Assembly: GCF_900112315.1 (NCBI RefSeq)
Contig: NZ_FOLL01000015.1
Location: 1-64,000 of the forward strand
Direction of reading: 5' to 3'
Length of the DNA: 64,000 nt
From: Parapedobacter composti
Lineage (GTDB): Bacteria > Bacteroidota > Bacteroidia > Sphingobacteriales > Sphingobacteriaceae
The notes beneath the pieces are model-generated. The model worked only from the letters and a program-made list of their open reading frames with translations, was not told the origin of the DNA and made no database searches. Positions within the stretch are counted from its first letter, which is position 1. Each line of letters begins with the position of its first letter. Below, piece by piece: positions 45,839 to 54,208 of this stretch. The position numbers were made by a program, and so were the translations under genes.

Positions 45839-47170
45839 TTAAAAATCGTCACTACGTTTAATCTTGAACTTAAACTCCACAGCCGTTGCTTCCGGAAGAT
45901 CACAGCTTTGGTGGTCAACCGGATACAGGTTGCCCGTAAACGTCCCTTCGACATAATCCTCCACCGTACTGATGACAGTCGTACCGTTGAAGATTTCCCT
46001 GTTGGTATCACATGAGCGATAGAAATTGGCGAAGTCGCGGCGGGTCTGTCCCTGGGATCTGGTCAGCGAAAAGAGCGACTGGCCATTTCCAAATCCACCG
46101 GGATAGGTGCCCCGTCCGGCGCCGTTGCACTGCAAGGCGAGGTTTATCTGCTCGTTGTGCGTGCGGATGTACAGCGTGCCGTTTACCACGCGGGCATTGC
46201 CTAAATGGGCGAAGTCTTGTTCGGCACCGTTTAGCTTGAGCTGCACGAAATTTTCGGGCATCAGGCGGATGGTTGTCAGGAGGATCATTTTGCCCAGCTT
46301 ACGCCGGCCGTTGGGGGCGGTGGGGTCGCTGATGTAACCGTTCCTGCTTTCCACCTCCACCTGGATTTCCACGTTCGTTGCTTCGTTGACGGTTGTAGGG
46401 GCGGTGTAAATGGCGTCGCCGAGCAACAGATTGGTGTTGAGTTTCGGTTCCAGCGTGCCGGGGCCAGACACAATCCGCCAGCCGCTTACCGTGACGTCTT
46501 TTGAAAAGCCGATGTCGTCCATCGCGGCCAATGGCACACTATCGATTGTACTTGCGGGCATCAATGCGCCAAGCACCTGTTCCATCAGCTTGAGGCTCAC
46601 CGTTTCCCCCGCCCGTGCGGTTTCTTTGTCCTGACGTAGCGACAGCATATCGAACCACACCCAGTCGCTGAAGTGGTGCGTTTCTACGGTCAACAGGTGC
46701 TGTTGCGCATCGAGTGCCGTAGGCACGCCACACCATATACCGTCATTCCGTTGGAAAGCCACCATGCGGACTGTCGGGTTGTCGCCATTGCCGGGTACAT
46801 ACGGGAAAGATACCTTGATGGGTTTCTTGAAATGGACGCCTTCCGGCATGAGTCTAAACGCTTGTGCAGCAGAACCATCGTCCAGCGTGTTGGTAATGGG
46901 CTGGATGGCAAAGGTAGTCGGCTGCGCCACCGCTTCGGGCGGAATTTCCAACCGTACAGCTTGCTCGTATTGCAGAACGCCACCATTGGCCCCGATAATC
47001 GCTGAAGCGGCACTGGCCGAAGGTTGACCTTTTGGCCTGGTTACCGGTTCGCCGAAAACCGGCGGCGCCTCATCGTCTGCCGACGCAGGGGTATCCTTGT
47101 TGCAAGACAAAGCCAACACAAGTGTTAGGTATCCGGCCAAGGTGAGCAAGGATGTTTTATGTCGTTCCAT
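45839..47170 (-). CDS. Large lipoprotein with a ZU5-like domain
   Basis: A 443-residue lipoprotein (LVLALSC, Cys23, followed by NKD). Residues about 50-140 resemble a ZU5/autoproteolytic-type beta domain (GANGGVLQYEQAVRLEIP, PEAVAQPTTFAIQPIT, GVHFKKPIKVSFPYV), followed by a segment ending HHFSDWVWFDM that often marks this class of surface proteins. The C-terminal half is of unknown fold. It is the first gene of a two-gene lipoprotein operon and diverges from the OmpA gene. Surface or periplasmic location is inferred from the lipobox; function unknown. Confidence 0.75.
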   Translation of the reverse strand: MERHKTSLLTLAGYLTLVLALSCNKDTPASADDEAPPVFGEPVTRPKGQPSASAASAIIGANGGVLQYEQAVRLEIPPEAVAQPTTFAIQPITNTLDDGSAAQAFRLMPEGVHFKKPIKVSFPYVPGNGDNPTVRMVAFQRNDGIWCGVPTALDAQQHLLTVETHHFSDWVWFDMLSLRQDKETARAGETVSLKLMEQVLGALMPASTIDSVPLAAMDDIGFSKDVTVSGWRIVSGPGTLEPKLNTNLLLGDAIYTAPTTVNEATNVEIQVEVESRNGYISDPTAPNGRRKLGKMILLTTIRLMPENFVQLKLNGAEQDFAHLGNARVVNGTLYIRTHNEQINLALQCNGAGRGTYPGGFGNGQSLFSLTRSQGQTRRDFANFYRSCDTNREIFNGTTVISTVEDYVEGTFTGNLYPVDHQSCDLPEATAVEFKFKIKRSDDF

Positions 47171-47361
47171 GATCAATTTTTGGTGCAAGTATCGCCGGTT
47201 TTTGTCTTTACTGAACAACGCTTTCGACGAATCGCCGATAGCGCCGATGAACCGCTTTAAACCGCGATAGAAAATCCCATGACTTTCGTCGAAGCTATGG
47301 TGCATTCATGCCGCTATATTGCTGTTCATCGAAACGGACAAAGGCGATAAGGCAGCAGAGG

Positions 47362-47369
47362 TAACTTTG
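47362..47369 (+). promoter_or_regulatory. -7 box (TAACTTTG) for the OmpA-family gene
   Basis: Exact TAnnTTTG 21 bases before the ATG at 47391; it supports that ATG over the in-frame ATG at 47319. No -33 TTG is evident. Confidence 0.45.
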
Positions 47370-47390
47370 CGCCCATTAATGATTTGTGTT

Positions 47391-48719
47391 ATGAAGTGCT
47401 TACAACGAACAACAGCGGCGATTGCCGCAGCTATAGGAATCGTATTCGGCATCATGCCCCTTCCTATACAGGCCCAGTCTATCCTGAACAAAATAAAGAA
47501 CAGAGCGGAGCAGACCGCGACCCAGAAAGTATTGAACGAGACCGATAAGGCGGTATCGAAAGGGATGGATAAAGCCATCAAATCGGCAACGGCTAAGCCG
47601 GATGGAGATACCCCCGAAACAGACAGCGCATCCGCTGCACCCGGGCCGGATACGGCTGCCAACAAGCAGACTGCCATCCACGCCTTCAGCAGGTACGATT
47701 TTGTGCCTGGTGACTCGGTATTGTACGCCAACGACTTCAGCGGCGAGGCCATCGGCGAATTGCCTACCGGATGGAACAGCAACGGCAGCTCGGTGGTGGT
47801 CTCGCTGGATGGACTGCCGGGCCAATGGCTGCGCATGGCGCAGCGCACCGTGGTATTGACGGACAACGAGCAGGCATTCGGGCCCGATTTTACGGTGGAG
47901 TTTGACATGGTGCTGCAAATTGATTTCAAGGGCTGGCTGCCTCCCTCATTCAAATTTGGCCTGTTGGCATCCGGGGCCGAGTCGACAACCGCCAACAAGC
48001 TGCTGTCCGACCCGAAGGGCGACAAGTCATTTTACCTGGAAATATCGCCGTTGTCGGATGCCGCCAACCTGATGCTGGAGAGTTATGAGAAGTATACCCG
48101 CCACTTTTACAGTCCGCCTAACAAGAACAAGGTCGCCCGCAGCTGGTACGGCAAATCATCGCACGTGGCGATTCAGGTGCAAAAGGAGCGGCTGCGCCTC
48201 TGGGTGGATGGCGAGAAGTTATACGATGTACCCAAGGGTATTCCGAAAGACGGCCAGCTCAACCAATTGTTTTTCCAACTGGGCAGCAGCCCGTATGAAG
48301 ACGAACAGATAGGCGTATACGTCGGCAACATCAAAATAGCCAGGGGATTGCCAGATACCCGGCACAAGCTGGTAGAAGAGGGCAGGTTCAGCACCACAGG
48401 CATTTTGTTTGACACCGGTTCGGCCACCATCAAGCCTGAATCCGCCGGGGTGCTCAAATCCATCGCCGCGGTGCTTACGCAGCACCCGGATATCCGTGTT
48501 CACATTGTGGGCCATACCGATGCCGTGGGCGATGGTGCCGCCAACCAGGCGCTGAGTGAGCGGAGAGCAGCCGCGGTGAAAGAAGCGCTGCAGGCCCAGC
48601 ACCAAATAGACGGCGCCCGGCTGGAAGCCAGTGGCAAGGGCGAGGTGGAGCCGGTAGCTGACAACCAAACCGCAGCGGGCCGCGCACAAAACAGAAGGGT
48701 AGAATTTATCAAATTGTAA
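47391..48719 (+). CDS. OmpA-family peptidoglycan-binding outer-membrane protein
   Basis: A 442-residue exported protein: signal peptide ending PIQAQ (about residue 27), a helical/low-complexity segment, a central beta-sandwich (about 100-320; LYANDFSGEAIGELPTGW is its start, resembling a LamG-like fold) and a C-terminal OmpA domain (about 335-442). The OmpA domain shows the peptidoglycan-binding pattern, with Asp in VGHTDAVGD, NQALSERRAAAV and the terminal AQNRRVEFIKL. It probably anchors the outer membrane to the wall. It is followed 6 bases later by the thioester-like lipoprotein gene and probably forms an operon with it. Confidence 0.88.
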   Translation: MKCLQRTTAAIAAAIGIVFGIMPLPIQAQSILNKIKNRAEQTATQKVLNETDKAVSKGMDKAIKSATAKPDGDTPETDSASAAPGPDTAANKQTAIHAFSRYDFVPGDSVLYANDFSGEAIGELPTGWNSNGSSVVVSLDGLPGQWLRMAQRTVVLTDNEQAFGPDFTVEFDMVLQIDFKGWLPPSFKFGLLASGAESTTANKLLSDPKGDKSFYLEISPLSDAANLMLESYEKYTRHFYSPPNKNKVARSWYGKSSHVAIQVQKERLRLWVDGEKLYDVPKGIPKDGQLNQLFFQLGSSPYEDEQIGVYVGNIKIARGLPDTRHKLVEEGRFSTTGILFDTGSATIKPESAGVLKSIAAVLTQHPDIRVHIVGHTDAVGDGAANQALSERRAAAVKEALQAQHQIDGARLEASGKGEVEPVADNQTAAGRAQNRRVEFIKL

Positions 48720-48725
48720 AATAGC

Positions 48726-49541
48726 ATGATTACGTTAATGAAGATGAATAGGGTGCCGCATTATCTTTTGGCACTGTTGCTGCTGGCAGGGTGCAGCAAA
48801 GGGGAGGGACCAGGCTTGCCTGATCCACTGGAAGAGGGAAACGATTGGGATATCGTCATCCCTTCATCGAAAGACCAGCCGGGATTCGGCGATACGGAAG
48901 GCATTCCCGCAGGGACGCCCTGGCAGCTGCCCGAAGGCATCGAGGTGGTAGCCCGGCCGGACAAGCCGTTCAATCCGGACCTCGGACTGCTGCACGGCAG
49001 CCTGAACACGTTTTATGCAGACGTAAATTTTATTAACCGCTTGAATGTAACGGTGACCGTTGAGATACCGGGAGGGCTCATTTGCCTGTTCAAACACGAA
49101 GGACGCACGCAGAACGGTATCCTCACATCCACGGTGCGTCTCCAGGTGCCGCCCACCTATGCAGACGTAAGCACGCCCGCAGACACCACCACCGTGTACC
49201 TCGGCTTGGGGTGCCTCAACTATTCCATGGCCTTCCCGTGGGAAGAAAACCAGCAATGGGACACGCAGGACTATCCCATCGGTAAGGATATGTACGAACC
49301 CGGCGTGGTCACCACAGACCCGAACATCCGCAAGCTGCTGGATTTGCTGAAAGACTACCCCAAGCTACGGCTTACCCAGCATTACAATCCGCAGGAACTC
49401 TTCGACGAAGATTATGAAACTCCCGAGTGGCAGCTTATCTATACGCTGATTCAGGGTGCGCTATGGGAAATTACCGATGGGCCGGGGCTGACGCGAAAAG
49501 ACTACCGCGAATTGGTCGCGGCGCTGGAGCCTTACAAGTAA
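48726..49541 (+). CDS. Lipoprotein with a possible thioester-domain signature
   Basis: A 271-residue lipoprotein (LLLLAGC, Cys23). I do not recognise the family with certainty. The C-terminal half contains GLGCLNYSMAFP (Cys163) and TLIQGALWEITDG (Gln243, Trp247). The second matches the phi-Q-x-x-phi-W signature of thioester domains of bacterial surface adhesins, in which a Cys forms an internal thioester with that Gln. The N-terminal third is Pro/Asp-rich. It follows the OmpA gene by 6 bases. The start may also be the ATG at 48738. Adhesion through covalent attachment is a hypothesis only. Confidence 0.6.
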   Translation: MITLMKMNRVPHYLLALLLLAGCSKGEGPGLPDPLEEGNDWDIVIPSSKDQPGFGDTEGIPAGTPWQLPEGIEVVARPDKPFNPDLGLLHGSLNTFYADVNFINRLNVTVTVEIPGGLICLFKHEGRTQNGILTSTVRLQVPPTYADVSTPADTTTVYLGLGCLNYSMAFPWEENQQWDTQDYPIGKDMYEPGVVTTDPNIRKLLDLLKDYPKLRLTQHYNPQELFDEDYETPEWQLIYTLIQGALWEITDGPGLTRKDYRELVAALEPYK

Positions 49542-49581
49542 GCAAATCTCGGCATCGTTATAACCGGAATGATTTAATACG

Positions 49582-50184
49582 ATGAGATATCACCGCATAA
49601 GCCGCTGCATCCGGGTAATGACAGCCTCTGTACTGGCTTGCTTGATCAGCGGCACAGGGGCTTCAGGTCAAGCAATGTCCCAAAGGGGAGTCTGGCTGAA
49701 GGTCGGACTGTTCATGGAACAGATTGCCTTGCCCGGAGTTTCCGGCTTCAAGTACGGCATTAATCCCGGAATACAAATCGGCGCAGAATATCATTATGGC
49801 AGTCGGGGACGTATCGCCTTTTTCCATTCGGTAGATTATGCACTTTCAACGAACCGATCGTTCGGCACGAGCAACATGTTGACCACGCAATTTGGTCCTA
49901 AGTATGTACACGGGAACGCCGTCGTCAGCTTAGGCGTAGGCGGGGGATATAACCTATTCCGCCCTGCCAGCCCCGTCTATCGTACCGGCGGAGGCCATTA
50001 TCACGCAAAGATATTCCAGGGAAAATGGGTCGGGGCCGCCGCCGCCAGCTATGGCCATCGGTTCGGGAAATTTGTGCCTTATGCCAGCTACGGATTTTAT
50101 GTCGATTCGCCATTCATTAATTCCAGTTCCACCATCCTGCCGCACCAGCTTTTTCAGGTCGGCTTAAAAATGAATAGCCTATAA
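49582..50184 (+). CDS. Small outer-membrane beta-barrel protein
   Basis: A 200-residue exported protein with a signal peptide ending near TGASGQ (residue 30). The rest is alternating hydrophobic/polar strands with Gly and Tyr turns (IQIGAEYHYGSRGRIAFFHS, AVVSLGVGGGYNLF, YASYGFYVD) and ends LFQVGLKMNSL, as in PorT-like or OmpW-sized barrels. No specific family is identified. Its stop overlaps the start of the serine hydrolase gene by one base (TAATG), indicating translational coupling. Confidence 0.62.
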   Translation: MRYHRISRCIRVMTASVLACLISGTGASGQAMSQRGVWLKVGLFMEQIALPGVSGFKYGINPGIQIGAEYHYGSRGRIAFFHSVDYALSTNRSFGTSNMLTTQFGPKYVHGNAVVSLGVGGGYNLFRPASPVYRTGGGHYHAKIFQGKWVGAAAASYGHRFGKFVPYASYGFYVDSPFINSSSTILPHQLFQVGLKMNSL

Positions 50185-51338
50185 TGAATATCCGACGGTT
50201 TAACTCATGGAGGATGGTCGCTTGTACGGTGTTTGGGGTTATGTCCTGCCAGCAGGAAGAGATTCCGCTGCCGGATTACAGCCCATGCTCGGCACGATAC
50301 ACCAACCATCCCCAGCATCAGCAGTATAGCCAGCTGCTACATACATATCAAGAACAGACGGCAGCACCCGGAAGTATTGTCGGTGTCAAGCAAATCGGCC
50401 AAGCCCCTTGGGTAGGCGCAGCGGGATACAGCAACCTGGCCCATCAGTCGGCGATGGATGCCTGTACACCGTTTCGGATCGGTAGCGTTACCAAGCTGTT
50501 TACAGCCACTGTTGTCCTAAAGCTGGCGGAGGCCGGGCTGCTCGGGCTGGACGACAAGATCACTACGCACCTGCCCGGATTGCGCGGCCAGCTTCCCCGG
50601 GCAGATGAAATAACCATCCGGCAGTTGCTGAACCATACCAGCGGGTTAGGACACCCCACCGATGATGACATGAACTACCAGCTGGGATTGATCAATAATC
50701 CGGGTTATTTTGCAGATCTTACCACACGGCAACGCCTGCAGCAGTTTATTTATGGCAAGCCGCTTAAACATCCCCCCGGAAGCAGCACTTATTACAGCAA
50801 TGCCGGATATTGGGTGCTGGAGTGGATGGTGGAAGCCGCTACGGACAAGCCGTTTGCTGAAAACCTGCAGGAACAAGTATTCGTGCCCTTGGGGCTTGTG
50901 GACACCTACCTGGCCAGGCGAGCCGACCCCAATGTCGCCCGGGGATATAATCGCAGCGGGAACCGTATCTATGACGTCACACGTTGGGATGCGGCCGACG
51001 GCGACGGTGATCCTGCCGCCGGCATTATCAGCACGGCGGCAGATCTGCTCACTTTCGGCCAAGCCCTGTTTGACGGCCGGTTGCTAAGCGCGCCGTCGCT
51101 GGAGGCGATGACCACGATTGCTGAAGCTCCTGGTTGCGATGATTGCGGATATGGCTTGGGTATCGAGCTGTGGAAAGTGGGACCGTTTTCCGGTTACGGG
51201 ATGAATGGCAGCTCGCTGGGCGTAGATGCCAATCTGATTTATTTTCCCGACCGGCAGATGGCTGTCGTGCTGTTTTCCAATTATGGCGGTGGGAACCGCA
51301 AGGATGTCATTGAAGATTTGTTACATGTCACGGATTAG
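50184..51338 (+). CDS. Serine beta-lactamase-like (class C / PBP-type) hydrolase
   Basis: A 384-residue hydrolase of the beta-lactamase/D-alanyl-carboxypeptidase superfamily. The N-terminus has a lipobox-like VMSC (Cys22). The catalytic SxxK is at S101-V-T-K104 (FRIGSVTKLFTATV), the YxN motif at Y204-S-N206 (STYYSNAGYWVLE), and the third motif is GMNGSSLG late in the sequence in place of HxG/KTG. Proteins of this class range from beta-lactamases to peptidases and esterases, so resistance should not be assumed. Translation is coupled to the barrel gene before it, and its end overlaps the PhnD-like gene by 14 bases. Confidence 0.9.
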   Translation: MNIRRFNSWRMVACTVFGVMSCQQEEIPLPDYSPCSARYTNHPQHQQYSQLLHTYQEQTAAPGSIVGVKQIGQAPWVGAAGYSNLAHQSAMDACTPFRIGSVTKLFTATVVLKLAEAGLLGLDDKITTHLPGLRGQLPRADEITIRQLLNHTSGLGHPTDDDMNYQLGLINNPGYFADLTTRQRLQQFIYGKPLKHPPGSSTYYSNAGYWVLEWMVEAATDKPFAENLQEQVFVPLGLVDTYLARRADPNVARGYNRSGNRIYDVTRWDAADGDGDPAAGIISTAADLLTFGQALFDGRLLSAPSLEAMTTIAEAPGCDDCGYGLGIELWKVGPFSGYGMNGSSLGVDANLIYFPDRQMAVVLFSNYGGGNRKDVIEDLLHVTD

Positions 51339-52242
51339 TCACCTACTGTTTCTGTTGTGGTGTTTAACCCCCATGCAGGGGATCGCCCAATTGCGCGTCG
51401 CAACCTATCAATATGCCGGCAACAGCCGGGAGAACAACATCCGTCCGGCGGCTAATGTCGTCGCCGCAGCCATCGGCCAGACCGCAAAGGTGGCCAGCTA
51501 CGCCGGCGTCCGCGAGTTGGTGGATGCCATCCAGCGGGATGAAGTGGACCTGGCATTTATCAATACGTTCGGGTACCTGCTGCTGGCGGCCGATTCCGCG
51601 GCTGCGACAGGCATGCCGCCGTTGGTCGTGTGGCAGCCACCCACGGGTGGCGTGGGAGACAATTACCGCTGCATTTTCATCGCACCGCAGGGCGGTCTTA
51701 TAGCTGACTCGGCCGATATCGTGCGTTATGCTTCCGAACTTTCGCTGCTGTTGGTCAGCGAAGGCTCCACCTCAGGCAACCTGGTGCCGCGTATGGCACT
51801 ATCTGCCTTGGGCATCGCGTACCCCGAGCAGCAATTCAAGACGGTGGTATACGGCGGCACCCATCAGGCCGCAGCCGGGCAAGTAGCCATGGGCAAAGCC
51901 GATCTTGGCGCAATCGGTAGCATTGCTTATGCCGATTTTGTGCGCGATACCACCAATCGCCCTATCCGGCTGGTCTGGAAATCTCCGGAGATACCGCTGG
52001 GTCCGGTGTTGGTGAGTAGCCGGTTTTCTGATCCGGAGCGGGAGCAGATGGCTGCCGCATTTACCAACCTGCACCGAAGCCATCCCGCAGCATTCGAGGC
52101 GGCAAAACAGGGTTGGTCCGAAGCCCAGCATGTTCAAACCTATCAGCGTGTGCCTGCGGATTATCTCGATCGGCTGATGCCGCAATTCGGCGATATTGCC
52201 GAACTGAAACGTATATTGGCCAAATTTCTGACTGGTGGATAA
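51325..52242 (+). CDS. PhnD-like phosphate/phosphonate-type binding protein
   Basis: A 305-residue exported protein with a signal peptide ending in QGIAQ (about residue 22). The fold markers of the phosphate/phosphite/phosphonate-binding family are visible: RVATYQYAG at the start, VDLAFINTFGYLLLA in the first lobe and EGSTSGNLVPRMALSALGI, the Ser/Thr-rich loop that in PhnD binds the oxyanion. No ABC permease or ATPase is near, so it may serve a sensor or scavenging role with the serine hydrolase, whose gene it overlaps by 14 bases. I start at ATG 51325, which gives the signal peptide at the N-terminus. Confidence 0.85.
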   Translation: MSRISHLLFLLWCLTPMQGIAQLRVATYQYAGNSRENNIRPAANVVAAAIGQTAKVASYAGVRELVDAIQRDEVDLAFINTFGYLLLAADSAAATGMPPLVVWQPPTGGVGDNYRCIFIAPQGGLIADSADIVRYASELSLLLVSEGSTSGNLVPRMALSALGIAYPEQQFKTVVYGGTHQAAAGQVAMGKADLGAIGSIAYADFVRDTTNRPIRLVWKSPEIPLGPVLVSSRFSDPEREQMAAAFTNLHRSHPAAFEAAKQGWSEAQHVQTYQRVPADYLDRLMPQFGDIAELKRILAKFLTGG

Positions 52243-52808
52243 AGACGCCTCGTAATATTGGCTGGACGACCACCCGGATTCGAAGCGATACGCATCACAT
52301 CAACACTGTTGTGCGCCTGTTGTTGCATGGAAAGCGGCCGCTATCCAAACAATTCCCCGGCCCGCGCGGCATCTCGTTGGAAAGGCATGTCTAGTAAGGG
52401 GATGTCGATATATAATGGATATCGGTCAATGGTATCCTGCGCTGCGCCGTATCCAACGGTCAAGTATAAGCGTAGTGCGGGTTTCGGAGCGATTCACTGT
52501 CCGCCCACACTAAACTTTGATAGATTGCAAAATACTCAATTTCAGTCGTTCATCACGCATTATGCTTATACAATGTTATGTGCATACCCTTTTTCGTTTT
52601 GTTCGTTTAGAGATTTTTTTAATTTTGTCGCAATGAGAATGACCGTAATGCTATAATATTCCTTCAAGCTTAGTTCTTAAGCAATGCGCTTTATTTATAC
52701 AAAGCGTCCGTTTCTATTATTTATTCATTTTATTAATAATCTTAAAACCAAGTCCACTGGTCGATAGGATTTGTTGCTGTATGTGGTTGGTTTTTAAATA
52801 AGTAAATT
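52243..52808 (+). other. 566-bp non-coding stretch; GC switches to AT-rich near 52.5 kb
   Basis: No convincing gene. Up to about 52500 the DNA has the composition of its neighbours but only short open frames; one of 132 codons (52258-52656) has an implausible Cys/Arg/Ser-rich translation and crosses the composition change. From about 52500 the DNA is AT-rich like the following gene. GTTATGTGCA at 52575 marks the probable left boundary of an inserted cassette. Confidence 0.5.
52575..52584 (+). repeat. Left copy of a 10-bp inverted repeat (GTTATGTGCA), attC-end-like
   Basis: GTTATGTGCA here is the exact reverse complement of TGCACATAAC at 53646-53655. The pair brackets the AT-rich dioxygenase-like gene. 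GTTATGTGCA resembles the right-hand core (GTTRRRY-like) at the end of integron attC sites, where cassette insertion occurs after the G. Confidence 0.5.
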
Positions 52809-53588
52809 ATGCCAGATATACTAAGTAAAAAGGAAATAAAGCATTTTATTTATAACGGTTTTGTTCGTCTTGATAATTCATTTTCCAAGGAAATCGCAGA
52901 TTCTGCTTTAGAAATTCTTTGGAATGACCTTCCTTGTGACAGGTCAAATCCTTCAACCTGGATTGAGCCTGTAATTCGTTTGGGAATGTACACAAATGAA
53001 CCTTTTGTTAATTCCGTAAATACTCCAAAGTTACATAACGCTTTTAATCAATTAATAGGTAAAGACAAATGGATTCCTTGTCGGAATGTAGGAACGTTTC
53101 CTGTCAGATTTCCATCTGATCAGCAGCCTAACGATACTGGTAAACACGTAGATGCAAGCTTTCCGGGAAATGACCCGAATAATTTTTTTGAATGGCGTGT
53201 CAATGTCAAATCAAAAGGACGAGCATTATTAATGTTGATTTTGTATTCAGATGTCAGCGAAAATGATGCTCCAACAATCATATATGAAGGTTCTCATATT
53301 GATGTTGCAAGATTATTGTGTAAAGAAGGAGATTTAGGTCTTTCTTTTATGGAACTTGCAGGCAAGTTGGACGAGTTGCCAAAAAGAAAAGAAGTGTATG
53401 CAACTGGTAAAGCAGGTACAGTTTACCTATGTCATCCGTTTTTGGTTCATTCAGCTCAACCACATAAGGGAAGTACGCCTAAATTTATGGCACAACCACC
53501 TTTGTTGTTAAGGGGCGAATTGTCTATTTCAGATTCTGATGTCGGCTATTCTCCCGTTGAAATGGCTATTCGTTTAGGATTAGATTAA
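52809..53588 (+). CDS. Phytanoyl-CoA dioxygenase (PhyH)-like Fe(II)/2-oxoglutarate oxygenase
   Basis: A 259-residue protein of the PhyH-like superfamily. The iron-binding HxD is at H113-D115 (GKHVDASFPG) and the distal histidine is in CHPFLVHSAQPHKG (probably H214). The usual 2-oxoglutarate-binding Arg about ten residues later appears to be Lys225 (STPKFMAQPP), so cofactor use should be checked. The gene is visibly AT-rich with different codon use from its neighbours (many AAT, TTT, ATT codons), is followed by its own terminator, and lies between the 10-bp inverted repeats. This suggests recent transfer, perhaps as a gene cassette. Substrate unknown. Confidence 0.8.
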   Translation: MPDILSKKEIKHFIYNGFVRLDNSFSKEIADSALEILWNDLPCDRSNPSTWIEPVIRLGMYTNEPFVNSVNTPKLHNAFNQLIGKDKWIPCRNVGTFPVRFPSDQQPNDTGKHVDASFPGNDPNNFFEWRVNVKSKGRALLMLILYSDVSENDAPTIIYEGSHIDVARLLCKEGDLGLSFMELAGKLDELPKRKEVYATGKAGTVYLCHPFLVHSAQPHKGSTPKFMAQPPLLLRGELSISDSDVGYSPVEMAIRLGLD

Positions 53589-53609
53589 TATAATGAAGTC
53601 ACATTGAAG

Positions 53610-53640
53610 GAGGTTGTTTATAACAACCTCTTTCTTTTTT
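53610..53640 (+). terminator. Intrinsic terminator of the dioxygenase-like gene
   Basis: Nine-bp stem GAGGTTGTT (53610-53618) and AACAACCTC (53622-53630) with a 3-base loop, then TTTCTTTTTT. It sits 22 bases after the stop and inside the putative cassette, so it travelled with the gene. Confidence 0.85.
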
Positions 53641-53645
53641 GGGGT

Positions 53646-53655
53646 TGCACATAAC
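53646..53655 (+). repeat. Right copy of the 10-bp inverted repeat (TGCACATAAC)
   Basis: Reverse complement of 52575-52584. It is followed by CGTTT-AAAT-AAACG, a short inverted repeat, and then by GAACGTTGTC near 53690, where composition returns to that of the chromosome. This order (xxxxAAC, inner stem, GTT) is that of an integron attC site of about 50 bp. Confidence 0.45.
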
Positions 53656-53886
53656 GTTTAAATAAACGAACATATACGCCAGGATGAACGTTGTCGACTG
53701 TTTCAGCCACGGGTGCCTCGTCTCGCAGGTTAGCATCAGTCCAGGATAAGTATCCGCCAATTCAACCGGGCAGGAGTGTTCCGTGCCGCAGCTCAATGGG
53801 TACTGGTGCTGTACGGCGTTTGCTTCCGCAAGGCTCCCGAACATTTCCATATAGAGACTCGGTGCATCTAAAGCTTCTTTGGTCAT

Positions 53887-54208
53887 GATTTCTGATTTCC
53901 AGCAAATTTAGGCGGATGGATGTTGCGGGTAGCCGGCTTTCGACAATACGCTGCAGGAGTCGACAAACCGTCTGTGCTGCGGTTGAGCGTTCGATAGCGA
54001 GGGTGGTCAGCCAGGCGGATCCCGCTCCGGTGGCACCCGATACTTCGTAGCGGTAGGTATTGCCGCTGGCTGCTTTATTTCAGCAAGGTTTGGTAACTGT
54101 GTTCAAAGCTGCTTTCGTATTCGATATGTCCCTTTTCAGATGCCCCGAAAAGGACAACGCTGTTGTTGCCAAGAAAACGAAGTATTTCTAATCAGTAAAA
54201 TAATTAAG
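53887..54208 (-). pseudogene. Decayed coding DNA between the small ORF and the hairpin
   Basis: No intact gene. The minus strand holds protein-like pieces without start codons: near 54185-54078 a reading ending in EYESSFEHSYQTLLK and a stop, preceded directly by a stop codon, and then in another frame SGATGAGSAWLTTLAIERS (about 54045-53990). They look like remnants of one or two disrupted genes; the parent family is not recognised. Confidence 0.35.

Larger units (their letters stand above)
53599..53886 (-). pseudogene. Truncated or spurious 95-codon reading next to the cassette
   Basis: I do not recognise this product. The first 65 codons (down to about 53690) have normal chromosome composition and a plausible soluble sequence (MEMFGSLAEANAVQH, LSCGTEHSCPVELADTYPG). 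The last 30 codons run through the right end of the putative cassette and its terminator, so the original 3' end was probably replaced by the insertion. It could be a gene fragment or a chance open frame; no conserved domain is visible. Confidence 0.35.

Noticed and set aside
50184-51338. Reading the serine hydrolase as an antibiotic-resistance beta-lactamase
   Set aside because: Only superfamily motifs are present and the third motif is atypical; the envelope-gene context argues for a housekeeping or peptidase-like role.
52262-52290. tRNA-like T-loop sequence (TTCGAATCC on the minus strand)
   Set aside because: The flanking bases do not form a T-stem and no anticodon or acceptor arm is found upstream.
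52258-52656. 132-codon plus-strand frame before the cassette
   Set aside because: Crosses the composition change, Cys/Arg/Ser-rich in its first half and Phe/Tyr-rich in its second; no start context.
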